From: Geotoga petraea
GTDB lineage: Bacteria; Thermotogota; Thermotogae; Petrotogales; Petrotogaceae
Assembly: GCF_900102615.1 (NCBI RefSeq)
Contig: NZ_FMYV01000004.1
Span: 35,633 to 99,632 of the forward strand
Length of the DNA stretch: 64,000 bases
Direction: 5' to 3'
Part shown: one piece after another, positions 49,577-59,400 of the stretch
Layout of the letters: every line of letters begins with the position of its first letter
Numbering within the stretch: the stretch's first letter is position 1
The notes under the pieces: generated by a model
What the model saw: only the letters and a program-made list of their open reading frames with translations
Database searches by the model: none
Told to the model about the DNA's origin: nothing
Translations under genes and position numbers: made by a program

Positions 49577-50538
49577 GTATAGGAACTGGTGCAAAGTCAG
49601 CAGTAACTATTGGGGAAGAAACTACTTTTGCTACCGAAGCAGAAGTTAAGTATAAAGTTCCATTTACTTCTGAAAGTCTTAATCATAGTGTAGAAACAAA
49701 TCAATCAGAAGCATTGTTAGGAAACAGGGCTGTTAAATCTCTTGCTCCTGGAAAAGAAGGAGCTGAAGGTTCTATTGATTTGGAAGCTTATCCTGGTATT
49801 ATGGGATTTTTGTTTTATTTAGCCCTAGGAAAATCTGTTGCTTATGATTCTAATAGTGATTCTACAGATGATTCAACAAAAATTATTCCTATTGGAATAA
49901 CAGAGGATCTTCCTTCAGCAACTATAGAAGTAGATCATTCAGGAAATAAAATAAAATACACTGGTATGACAGTTAATTCATTGAGTTTTTCTGGAGCTGT
50001 AGGAGATATTCCAACTATGTCTGTAGATTTTACTGGTAAAGAAGAGATTATAGGAGCAGCTACTGTAAGTTCTACTCTCGTAGAACCAGGTGAGGATCCT
50101 TATTACTTTAAAGAATTAACTCTTTACAACGACGAATTTACAACCGTTGCTGATTTGTATTCATCTATTGATATAGAGATAAATAACAACATAGATGCAG
50201 ATGATTATCGTTTAGACGGAACAGGAAAAAGAAAAAGTGTTACTGCTAATAAGTTAGAAGTTACTGGATCAGTAAACATTTATTTTGATTCTTCCGTTCT
50301 AACTAATGAATATAGCAAATACAAAAATTTTGAAGATGCTAAGATAGGTATTAAACTAGTAAAAGATACAGGCGAAGAATTACAGATATTTTTACCAAGA
50401 ATAAAATTCACAGAAATGCCTCATGACATTGGTGGAGCAGATAAGATAAGTCTTAATGCTAATTTTACATCAATAATTCCAGCTTTAGGTGATGTTATTG
50501 AAGTTGTAGATAAAACTAACGATACAGGTACATATTAA
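49573..50538 (+). CDS. Major tail tube protein
   Basis: 321 residues, strongly beta-rich (AGSIDLEAYPGIMGFLFYLA-like segments, SVDFTGKEEIIGAATVSS). It precedes the two chaperone ORFs and the tape measure, the fixed place of the tube gene. The roughly 150 extra residues over small tube proteins suggest a second domain, perhaps Ig-like. GAGGTGAAAG SD. Confidence 0.82.
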   Translation: MSIGTGAKSAVTIGEETTFATEAEVKYKVPFTSESLNHSVETNQSEALLGNRAVKSLAPGKEGAEGSIDLEAYPGIMGFLFYLALGKSVAYDSNSDSTDDSTKIIPIGITEDLPSATIEVDHSGNKIKYTGMTVNSLSFSGAVGDIPTMSVDFTGKEEIIGAATVSSTLVEPGEDPYYFKELTLYNDEFTTVADLYSSIDIEINNNIDADDYRLDGTGKRKSVTANKLEVTGSVNIYFDSSVLTNEYSKYKNFEDAKIGIKLVKDTGEELQIFLPRIKFTEMPHDIGGADKISLNANFTSIIPALGDVIEVVDKTNDTGTY

Positions 50539-50550
50539 GGAGGAATAGCA

Positions 50551-50925
50551 ATGGCATTCATAATTGATACTAACAAAACTAAAAAAATATATTTTGATGA
50601 AAGAATGGAAGTTTCAGAAAAAGAAACTAAAGATTATGTAGAAATTTTAGCAGAACCAAACATTGAAGTAGTAGAAGATATTAAAAAAGCAATCAAACCA
50701 AAAAACTTAAAAATAGCTAGAGATATGTCTATGGAAATGGAAATGTCTAGTCTTGGCCATATACCTTTGGAAATCGTTGCAAAAGTTGTGAAGGGTTGGA
50801 GTGAAGATGAACCTTTAAATTTAAACACTTTAAAAACAAAGGTACACTCAAAACTAATAAACAATCTTTGGAATGAGATACTCCACGAATATGGATTAGA
50901 TCAACAAAATGATATTAAGTTTTAA
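50551..50925 (+). CDS. Tail assembly chaperone, first ORF (gpG-like)
   Basis: 124 residues, helical, directly after the tube gene. AAGGAGG SD. Its last codons read AAG TTT TAA T, and the second chaperone ORF lies in the +1 frame and overlaps by 17 bp. A tRNA-Phe slip by +1 on TTTT at the stop would fuse both, as gpG/gpGT pairs need. Confidence 0.75.
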   Translation: MAFIIDTNKTKKIYFDERMEVSEKETKDYVEILAEPNIEVVEDIKKAIKPKNLKIARDMSMEMEMSSLGHIPLEIVAKVVKGWSEDEPLNLNTLKTKVHSKLINNLWNEILHEYGLDQQNDIKF

Positions 50926-51409
50926 TGGAGTAAAAGTTTTATTCAAAGAAATTGATTTAAAGTCTTTAATGACAATAGAAAATGGAGGAAGGATTTATGA
51001 GATCCTTCCTTTTTTAATTTTAGAGTGGAGTATTGATAAAGAAATAAGTTTTAAAAATGTATTGAATTTAAGTCCTGAAGCAGCGGAAAGGATTTATAAA
51101 GAATCGAGAAAAGAATATGATTTATTAGAAAATATTGAAGAAAATATGTTATCTGGATGGATAGCAAGTACTATAAAAAAGTCAGGTAATCAAAAAATAT
51201 CTTTTAGAGGATTTGAAGATAAAGAAATTAAAGTAATTAAAGAATGTTTAAAAATAAAAAATACTCTATTTGATCACAGAGGAAATATGATTAGTTATCC
51301 AGAAAGAGGAGGATATTTAGAACAGAATGCAAAATATATGTACTTTTTAAGGATTTATCAAGAACAATTGAAAATACATTATAACAATCTATCAAAAAGA
51401 AAAAAATAG
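50909..51409 (+). CDS. Tail assembly chaperone, second ORF (T-like)
   Basis: 166 residues from ATG 50909, which lacks a good SD. An in-frame TAG lies 12 nt upstream. It may be made as a +1 frameshift fusion with the first ORF (about 285 residues in total) or by coupled re-initiation. It lies just before the tape measure gene, as expected for a chaperone that coats it. Confidence 0.65.
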   Translation: MILSFNGVKVLFKEIDLKSLMTIENGGRIYEILPFLILEWSIDKEISFKNVLNLSPEAAERIYKESRKEYDLLENIEENMLSGWIASTIKKSGNQKISFRGFEDKEIKVIKECLKIKNTLFDHRGNMISYPERGGYLEQNAKYMYFLRIYQEQLKIHYNNLSKRKK

Positions 51410-51421
51410 GAGGTGGCTGAT

Positions 51422-54400
51422 ATGGCTAATGCAGCTACCATGAGTATTATTATAAATGCAAAAGATATGGCTTCAAAAACTATAGCTGGTATAGGTGGTT
51501 CTTTGAATAATCTACAAAAAACAGCTAATAGAGTTCAAAGAAGCTTTAATGATTTTAAAAATTCATATAATGAATTAGCAAGAGGTGCAGAAATAGCTTT
51601 AGGTGCAATAGGTGCAGCTGGTGGAGCTATATTCATGTTTTCTAAAAATACAGAAAAGGCTATGGCTAATGCTTCAACAATGTTTAATAAGACTGCAAAA
51701 GATTTTGAAAAATATTTAGGAAAAGATATATCGAAAATATCAATGCAATATGGTCAAAACTTAGAATCAATGTGGCAAGCAACATATGATTTAGGATCAG
51801 CTGGAATTACATTAGAAAATGTCCCTGCAGTATTACAAAAAGTTGCTAAAGCAGCGGTTGCAGGTAATACTGATACATCTACAGCATTTACAGGAGCTAT
51901 AAAACAGATAAAAGCTTTTGGTTTAGAAATAAAAGACCTTGAAAGAGTTTTCGCTGTACAATTCCAAAGTGTTCAAAAAGGGTTACTCACTTATGAAGAG
52001 TTAGCTCAATCAATACCAGAAGTTGCAGCGACAGCTAGAACTCTTGGTGAAAATTGGGTTGATGCAACAGCAACTTTTGCAGAATTAACAAAATATATGC
52101 CTGATGCCTCTCAAGCGGCTAATGCTCTATCAAATGTATATAATGAATTGACAGAGAAATCAGAAAGTTTGAAAGAAGCGGGTATTGAATTATATAGAGA
52201 CGGAAAATTTATTGGTTTTTCAAAAGTTTTAAGACAAATAACTTCTCAGATTGATGGAAAAACAAATGAAGAAGTTGCACAGTTTTTCAATTCATTGGGT
52301 TTATCAGAAGAAGCTGGGAATGCTGTAAAAAGTTTAGTAAATAACTATGAAAGCTTGCAAAACACATTAAGCAGCACAACTGATGATGTTTCAGCTTTAA
52401 ATGAAATGTTTGAAAAGCAAACAAGTACAGCAGAGTGGCAGTTTAGAAAATTAGTTGTTGTTTTAGACAACCTTAAGCAAACAATATACAGTGCTTTTAA
52501 AGATACATTAGGAAAATGGATTCAAAAAGCAGCTGTTTGGGTTCAAGGCCTTACGAGATGGATTGAAGAAAATAAAGACCAGTTTGTTGAATTAATAAGT
52601 GCTGTTGTAAGGCTTTTAGGAGTTATTATCGGATTCAATATCGCATTAAATATATTTAGCAAGTTAGGTTCAGTATTATCTGCTCTTACTAATCCTTTCA
52701 CTTGGATATTGGGAGCAATTGCAGCAGTTTTCACAATGCTTGAAGATCAACAAAAGGAAGCTATATTTGAATGGATAGGCAAAGCTATAGACAATATAAT
52801 TTCTTATGTAAAAGAGCTATTCTCATTATTGTCTAACGATGGATTTATGGCTGTATTACAAAAGATATTTAAAGATATTGGCAGTTTGTTTGGAAATATA
52901 GGCAACTTTACTATTGGGATAGCTGTTGAAGTTGTTAAATGGCTTGGAGACAAAATACCAGAATGGATAAATAAAGGTAAACAAGCTATTGATATGCTCA
53001 TAGCTAAGGTTGATGAAAGTGGATTACCTCAATGGGCTAAGAATGTTTTAAAAGGAGCTTTAAATACAGCAAAATTAGCTTTAGAGTTAGCTGGTGATGC
53101 TTATGATTGGCTTTCTGGAATAATTGGTGCAACTAAAGAAATGTTTTTAAATATAAAAAATGGTGAAGATAGTCCCTTAAGTGCAGTATTAAAATGGTTA
53201 TCTTCAATTGTAGATACAACTGTAAAATTTGGAATAAATATATTATCTGATGTTTTGGGTTGGCTTTATGGATTATTTGGGGCTGATTCAGAAGCAGTAG
53301 AAAATTTTAAAATAAATTTAGAAGGTACTGCATGGGAATGGTATGAAAAAATGAAAGAGTGGGAAGATAATGCAATACAGATTACATTAGACTTGTTGAT
53401 GGGAAAAAATGAATTTGAAGATGGAACTTTATTTAATATAGGGCCATTCGGTGAAGAAAAGAAAAATGATGGTTGGTTAAAATATCTCATTCCATCACCA
53501 GAGATTTTTTTACCAGGTGGTTATAAAGGTGGACAATTTGATGTTGGTGGATATACAGGAGACGGGGGAAAATATCAACCTGCTGGGATAGTTCATGCGG
53601 GGGAATATGTTATTCCGCAGTGGCTTGTTAAAAAAGCTCCTGGACTTGTTGGAACGATTGAAAATGTCAGAAAACAAGGATACGCAAATGGTGGAGCTGT
53701 TGGATTTTTACCTGGTTATTTTGATGGTGGAGATGTTGTTGAATTATTAAAAAAATACTTCATAGGTGGGGAAGAAGATAGTGGAGTTAGTAAAGATATA
53801 AATACAACCACAGACACAGTTGGATATATATTTGATTTTGTTAAGAATTACATACCAGAGCAAGAAGAGGAGTTATCAGTTATTCAGCAAGCAGTGAATG
53901 AAATGCTTGGAATCCAAAAATCAGATGAAGAAAAACCAGAAAAAAGTAATGTAGAAAAAACCATAGATAAGTTATATACATTCTTTCCAGAAATGAAGCA
54001 GTATTACGATAAAGATAAAGGTGAAGCAGGTAATTTAGGTAAAATATTCTCTTTGGGTATGGCAGGGCAAGGGAGTATGAAAGATAACTTCCTTGGAGGT
54101 TTTGCTGGTTTATTTAAAGATTTAATAGGTCCTCTTGGAGAAGCTGTTGCAATGCTTTCAAATGTTCAAGCTCTTTTAAATCCAATAACAACAATTGTAG
54201 AAGGAATGATGACAATATTAGGGCCATTGATAAACAATGCTCTTATGCCTTTTGTCAATATACTTACAAATCTTGGTAAAATGCTTGGTACTTTATTAGT
54301 TCCTTTGTTAAATCCACTTTTAGCAGGATTGCAGATACTAGGTAATGTTTTAACTTGGGTATATAACAAAGTTTTAGTACCAATTGGAAAGGGAATGTAT

Positions 54401-54757
54401 ATAGTGTTTGCTTCAATAGCTTCTGGGTTTAATTGGGTATATAACGTCGTTTCAGACATAATAAAAGGCTTAACTTTTGGAGCTATAAACATGGGTAAAA
54501 GAGCAGTAAAATCAATGGATCAAATCATAAAAGAAGCAGGAGAAAAATTCCAGGAAATTGATATCAAAAAACAAGACGAATATAACACAGAATATAAGAG
54601 TTCAGTTACTAGCTCTGGCCCAGAAAATGTTTATAATACTTTTAATATAAATGCTAATGATAGTTTTATTCAAGATAGTCAAGAAAAATTCAAAACTTTA
54701 ATATTCAAACTAATAAAAGAATATGAAAAAGAATCAGGTTTAAAATTTGCAACTTAA
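51422..54757 (+). CDS. Tail tape measure protein
   Basis: 1,111 residues from ATG 51422 (AGGAGGTG 6-7 nt upstream). The N-terminal TP901-type core (about 60-330, with TAWT-like helices and GSAGITLENVPAVLQKVAKA) is followed by hydrophobic segments (about 390-440 and 885-990). The middle motif GGKYQPAGIVHAGEYVIP is common in tape measures. The length sets the tail length and the hydrophobic parts may help DNA entry through the inner membrane. Confidence 0.95.
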   Translation: MANAATMSIIINAKDMASKTIAGIGGSLNNLQKTANRVQRSFNDFKNSYNELARGAEIALGAIGAAGGAIFMFSKNTEKAMANASTMFNKTAKDFEKYLGKDISKISMQYGQNLESMWQATYDLGSAGITLENVPAVLQKVAKAAVAGNTDTSTAFTGAIKQIKAFGLEIKDLERVFAVQFQSVQKGLLTYEELAQSIPEVAATARTLGENWVDATATFAELTKYMPDASQAANALSNVYNELTEKSESLKEAGIELYRDGKFIGFSKVLRQITSQIDGKTNEEVAQFFNSLGLSEEAGNAVKSLVNNYESLQNTLSSTTDDVSALNEMFEKQTSTAEWQFRKLVVVLDNLKQTIYSAFKDTLGKWIQKAAVWVQGLTRWIEENKDQFVELISAVVRLLGVIIGFNIALNIFSKLGSVLSALTNPFTWILGAIAAVFTMLEDQQKEAIFEWIGKAIDNIISYVKELFSLLSNDGFMAVLQKIFKDIGSLFGNIGNFTIGIAVEVVKWLGDKIPEWINKGKQAIDMLIAKVDESGLPQWAKNVLKGALNTAKLALELAGDAYDWLSGIIGATKEMFLNIKNGEDSPLSAVLKWLSSIVDTTVKFGINILSDVLGWLYGLFGADSEAVENFKINLEGTAWEWYEKMKEWEDNAIQITLDLLMGKNEFEDGTLFNIGPFGEEKKNDGWLKYLIPSPEIFLPGGYKGGQFDVGGYTGDGGKYQPAGIVHAGEYVIPQWLVKKAPGLVGTIENVRKQGYANGGAVGFLPGYFDGGDVVELLKKYFIGGEEDSGVSKDINTTTDTVGYIFDFVKNYIPEQEEELSVIQQAVNEMLGIQKSDEEKPEKSNVEKTIDKLYTFFPEMKQYYDKDKGEAGNLGKIFSLGMAGQGSMKDNFLGGFAGLFKDLIGPLGEAVAMLSNVQALLNPITTIVEGMMTILGPLINNALMPFVNILTNLGKMLGTLLVPLLNPLLAGLQILGNVLTWVYNKVLVPIGKGMYIVFASIASGFNWVYNVVSDIIKGLTFGAINMGKRAVKSMDQIIKEAGEKFQEIDIKKQDEYNTEYKSSVTSSGPENVYNTFNINANDSFIQDSQEKFKTLIFKLIKEYEKESGLKFAT

Positions 54758-54761
54758 TAAC

Positions 54762-54784
54762 GAAGCCCTTCGGGGCTTCTTTTT
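54762..54784 (+). terminator. Terminator after the tape measure gene
   Basis: GAAGCCC (54762-54768) pairs with GGGCTTC (54773-54779), TTCG loop, then T5. Confidence 0.9.
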
Positions 54785-54798
54785 ATGGAGGTATTTAT

Positions 54799-55134
54799 AT
54801 GATTGCAAGTACAGAGAAACCTAAACAAATAATAATTTTAAATAGTAAAGATGATATAAAAAATGGAAAGGTGAAAGTTAAGTTTGCTTTTAGATATTCA
54901 ATAATTGAAACAACAACAGAGCAAGCAACTTTCAATGAAGAAACAGGAGAAGAAGTAACTAATCAAGTGCTAGCATGGGAATATAAAGAATATATTTCTG
55001 AACAAGAATTTGATTTATTTTTAAAATCATCAATTCCAGATATATTAAAAAGTTTATACACAGAAATCAGCCCTAGGCTAGAAAGTTTAGGTGATTATGC
55101 AGATGTTGAATTACCTCGAGAGTTCGATATTTAA
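54799..55134 (+). CDS. Tail protein of unknown function
   Basis: 111 residues, mixed alpha/beta (KVKVKFAFRYSIIETTTEQA, YISEQEFDLFLKSSIPDIL). GGAGGT SD. It lies between the tape measure and the tip genes, where small distal-tail components occur. Confidence 0.55.
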   Translation: MIASTEKPKQIIILNSKDDIKNGKVKVKFAFRYSIIETTTEQATFNEETGEEVTNQVLAWEYKEYISEQEFDLFLKSSIPDILKSLYTEISPRLESLGDYADVELPREFDI

Positions 55135-55135
55135 T

Positions 55136-55157
55136 GCGTATAATTTGTATTATACGA
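55136..55157. repeat. Hairpin ahead of the carbohydrate-binding tail gene
   Basis: CGTATAAT (55137-55144) and ATTATACG (55149-55156) form a perfect 8-bp stem. The same CGTATAA arm recurs in the terminator at 56422, after the gene. There is no T run here. Confidence 0.5.
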
Positions 55158-55175
55158 AGCAAAGGAGTGAATTAA

Positions 55176-56420
55176 ATGGCTTTAATAAAAGAAGATTATG
55201 GCTTAATATACAACGATGATGGTAGTTTATGTGTAACTGTTAGAGAAGATGATGTACCTTTTGAAGGAGTAAAATCTTATGCGATTGAGGAAAGTACAGA
55301 GAATTTAGTACCATCAAATCTTGCAAATTTTGAGGATTTGAATTGGGGATCTGTAAGTATAATATCCAGGGAAATTATAGAAGGTGGAGGATACAATGGT
55401 AGAAATGCTGTAAAAATTGTAAAAGATGACACTCAAATTAATTTTCAAATTTACGATACAAATATTACAAGTAATATTAAAAATAATATACAAGTTGGAG
55501 ATAGAATTTCTTATCAAATTAAGTATAAAATAATAGATCCTGGGTCTGGTGGTACTTTTAATTTTAGAACATGGGGGTTTTCTACGACATATCCTATAAA
55601 TGATATAGACATTGGTAATGGTTGGAAGTTAAGATATGGAACAAGCCCTGAATGGACAGATACTTCAGATATTACAGGATCTGTTGGTATTTCAGAAATG
55701 CCACCGAATAGTACAATTTTATTTTGTGATTTTCAAATTGAAATTAAGCCATATCCAACCTCTTTTGTTGATGGGAGTAGAGCAAAAGGGAAATTATATT
55801 TTTCTTCAGAAAAATTAAACACAAAAAATTATACATTGGATGATGGCTCAAAGGTTAATTTATTTAATAATCATGTTGTGTCATTTTGGTTTAAAGTTCC
55901 AAAAGTTCAAGATGAAGAAATAATCTCAGAAACTTATACTTGGGATTTTATTCAACAAATAATAGGAAACGACCATGATGTATTGACGGGTTCGCACAGA
56001 AGAAGGCAATGGGCGATTATAATCTCAAGACAAGATGGGGATTTAGGTATTTCAGCACCTTATTTAGGTTTTAGCCATTATGTTAATGTTTTAGATACGG
56101 TTGGAAATTATGAAGATAAGTGGCATCATATAGTTTTTATCTTTGATGTAATAAATGAAAGTTCAACTGAAATATATAGAGAACACAAAGTTTATTATGA
56201 CGGAATTTTAAAAAGAGATGTATTTGCTAATTTATATGTTTCTGGTAGCCCATCAATAAACGATGATATATGGTTTAATGAAGATTATAGAAATCGTTCG
56301 AATTTAATCTCAAACCTTTTCATCGGCAAATATAAAGATGAGCAAGGAAATGTAATATGGACAGATGAATATATACAAGAAGTGTACGAAGCGAAGAAAC
56401 CATTCAATACTAATTTATGA
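55176..56420 (+). CDS. Tail protein with carbohydrate-binding and LamG-like domains
   Basis: 414 residues. Residues about 40-200 look like a jelly-roll CBM (ENLVPSNLANFEDLNWGSVS, a discoidin/CBM-type opening). Residues about 205-410 look like a concanavalin/LamG sandwich (VVSFWFKVPK, WHHIVFIFDV, HKVYYDGIL, NLFIG). Such proteins bind the host surface. AAAGGAG SD. It is flanked by two related hairpins, which may mark it as an exchangeable receptor-binding cassette. Confidence 0.7.
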   Translation: MALIKEDYGLIYNDDGSLCVTVREDDVPFEGVKSYAIEESTENLVPSNLANFEDLNWGSVSIISREIIEGGGYNGRNAVKIVKDDTQINFQIYDTNITSNIKNNIQVGDRISYQIKYKIIDPGSGGTFNFRTWGFSTTYPINDIDIGNGWKLRYGTSPEWTDTSDITGSVGISEMPPNSTILFCDFQIEIKPYPTSFVDGSRAKGKLYFSSEKLNTKNYTLDDGSKVNLFNNHVVSFWFKVPKVQDEEIISETYTWDFIQQIIGNDHDVLTGSHRRRQWAIIISRQDGDLGISAPYLGFSHYVNVLDTVGNYEDKWHHIVFIFDVINESSTEIYREHKVYYDGILKRDVFANLYVSGSPSINDDIWFNEDYRNRSNLISNLFIGKYKDEQGNVIWTDEYIQEVYEAKKPFNTNL

Positions 56421-56421
56421 G

Positions 56422-56452
56422 TGCGTATAAGACTGATTATACGCATTTTTTT
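56422..56452 (+). terminator. Terminator after the carbohydrate-binding tail gene
   Basis: TGCGTATAA (56422-56430) pairs with TTATACGCA (56437-56445), then T7. The stem is AT-rich but perfect. Confidence 0.82.
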
Positions 56453-56467
56453 AATTGAGGTGATAAT

Positions 56468-59400
56468 ATGTTTCCTCCTATAAGCTATGATAATAGTTTT
56501 TTAGAATATATACGAAAACCAACACGAAATAAAAAAATAAAAGTGTTAGCTAAAATAGATGGTACAAACTTTTATGACATAAGTGAATACGTACAAAAAA
56601 TAACAACAAACAACAAAATAGAATTGCTTGAAGATCCAGCAATAGACAACGCCAAGATAACAGTTGCCAACAAAAATAATATGTTCACTAAAACACAATT
56701 CAATGATGTTTTTGATCCAAGTGTGGGTAAGTTTAATGGCACTGTTGAGCAGAATTATCTTAACAAAGAATGGGAAATAAAAATATATGTAGAAATTAGT
56801 AATGAAGATGCAAATAAAATAGCAATTCCTCTTTTTACTGGAATAAAACCCGTTGGAGGGATAACAGAAAAACATAAAAAAGCAGAGATTGTTGTTAAAG
56901 ATATTCTGCACTATGCGATTAATAAAGAGCTTACATATCCTTTGTTATATCCAAATTACACACCAAATAATATAATTTCAGACTTATTAACAAGAGCAGG
57001 AATAGCAGTAGAAAATCAAGACTTTCAATCTCTTACAACACCTTTCGAAGTTTATATAACCGAAGAAAACACTACTGTATGGAGAAATATTCTCAAAATA
57101 ATAAAAGGTACACAGGCAAGATTTTCGGTAACTCCAGAAGGAAAAGTAATATACAGAACTAAGATAGAAAACTTTTATGACCCAGATATTGCTCTATCAA
57201 TAGATGCAGATAAAATTCAAGAATATGAGCTTCTTGGAGACCAAAAATACAACAAAATAAAAGTAGAATCAGAGGGCTATAAAATAGATACATATATATC
57301 TAAAATAATCAATGTAGAACTTCAAGATGATGAGAATAGAACTATAAAAAAAGGAGAAATAGAAACATTTGACTTTGAATATAAATCAGATTTTGCAAAA
57401 GATGTAGCAAATACTGTGTTCATAAGTTATTCAAGTCCTAATACTGAAGGTATAGCTTATGACAGTGCTTTTTCTCTTAACGATTCAGACAGCAATATAA
57501 AGATCAACAAATTTGATATAAGACCAGATAAATTAATCTTAGAAATAGAAAACTTAAATACAAGCATAGATATACTCATTGATGCTCTTAAATTAGACGG
57601 TAGACAAATAAATAAAGTGTCATTAGAAAATCTCGTGAAAGTAAATAATACAGGCTTCCCAGACAAGGAATACGCTATAAAATCATTCTATAGTACTAAA
57701 GCAATGCTTTCAAATATTGCAGATGTAGCTGAGAATTTGATATCAAAAGATATAGTTTTTGAGTTGTCTCTAAATGAGTTTTATCCAGAGCTTTATGCTG
57801 GTAATTTGATTAATCTTACATTACCAGAAAAAGGAATTTCAAACGGTACATTCATAGTCAATTCAGTTACTCATAAGATAGAAGGATCTACATATAAAAC
57901 AAACATTACAATAACAGAATACAAAGACGTAGTTTTTAATATAAATGACAAAGAATATGAAAAAATAAATACAGGAGCAGCTCCAGGAACAGGAGATCAA
58001 ATTGATTTCATTCAAGGAGAAGTGGAAGAACTAAAAGGTGATGTAGAAGATCAGAAACAAAAGACCGATTTTCTTGATAGTAATGCACCAGCAAAACCAA
58101 CCAATTTCTCTCTTCAAACACAATTCTTGAATAAACGCTCAGTTATAAAAATGAGTTGTGATGAAAATACAGAAACAGACCTTATTGGTTATGAATTTCA
58201 GTGGAGCTACGACCAGATTAATTGGAATTCTATACAATCAAAAGACAATCTAGCTCAAGCAGAAGTACAAGGTAATATAACAGTTTATGCAAGAGTTAGA
58301 GCTTTAGATGCAGAAGGGAATGCTTCGCTGTTTACTAATATTTTGAGTGTAACAACAGCAAAAGATTCAACTGCTCCTGCAACTCCAACAGGGATATCAG
58401 TAACCCCAAATTATGCAGGCGTAGTTTTCAAGCTTATACAAAACACAGAAGAAGATTTCAAAGAATATAAACTAACTATCAACACTGTAGAGTATGTATT
58501 TTCGAACAACTATATAGTGATAAGCGGGCTTCAACCAGAGACAACTTATAATTATTCTATTGTTGCTATAGACTATTCAGAAAACGAGTCCACTGCTGCA
58601 ACTGGGAGTTTTACTACAGAAAGAAAAGCTGCTTCAGAAGAAGCTATTGATAACATAAACGGAAATATAACAAATATAAACACAGATATAAATACTATTA
58701 ATTCAGATATTACAAGTTTAAATACTAATGTTTCCAATATAAATACAGATATAGATACAATACAAGTAAATATAAATGGAATGAATACTGATATAACAAA
58801 CATAAACGAAAATATAACTAGTATAGAAACAACTCAAGGACAAATACAAACAACAGTTTCAAATCATGGTACAAGGTTAGATACAGCTGAAACGGATATA
58901 ACTACAAACGCATCTCAAATTACACAAAATGCAGATGAAATATCAAGTTTAGTTACAAAAACTGGAGTTAATGATTTAGGAGAGACTGAAACATTAAGCT
59001 CTAAAATAAGCCAAAATGCAACATCAATAACTTCTGCAGTATCTAGAATAGATACAGCTGAAAATGATATATCAAACAATAACAATGCAATTTCAACTAA
59101 TGCGACCCAGATAACTCAAAATGCTGATAATATTACTCAATTAGTAACTAAGACTGGAATTAATAATCTTGGTGAAACAGAGACTTTAATTTCAGAAATA
59201 ACTCAAAATGCTGACAATATAACATCTATGGTTGGAATATTAAATTCAACTCCAGGAGCAACAAATCAATATACAGCTATAAAACAAAACGCAGACAGTA
59301 TAACTACAGCTGTTTCAAGAATTGATACAAATGAAACGGACATATCTTCTAATTCATCATTGATTACTCAAAATGCAACTTCAATAAGTTCGACAGTTCA

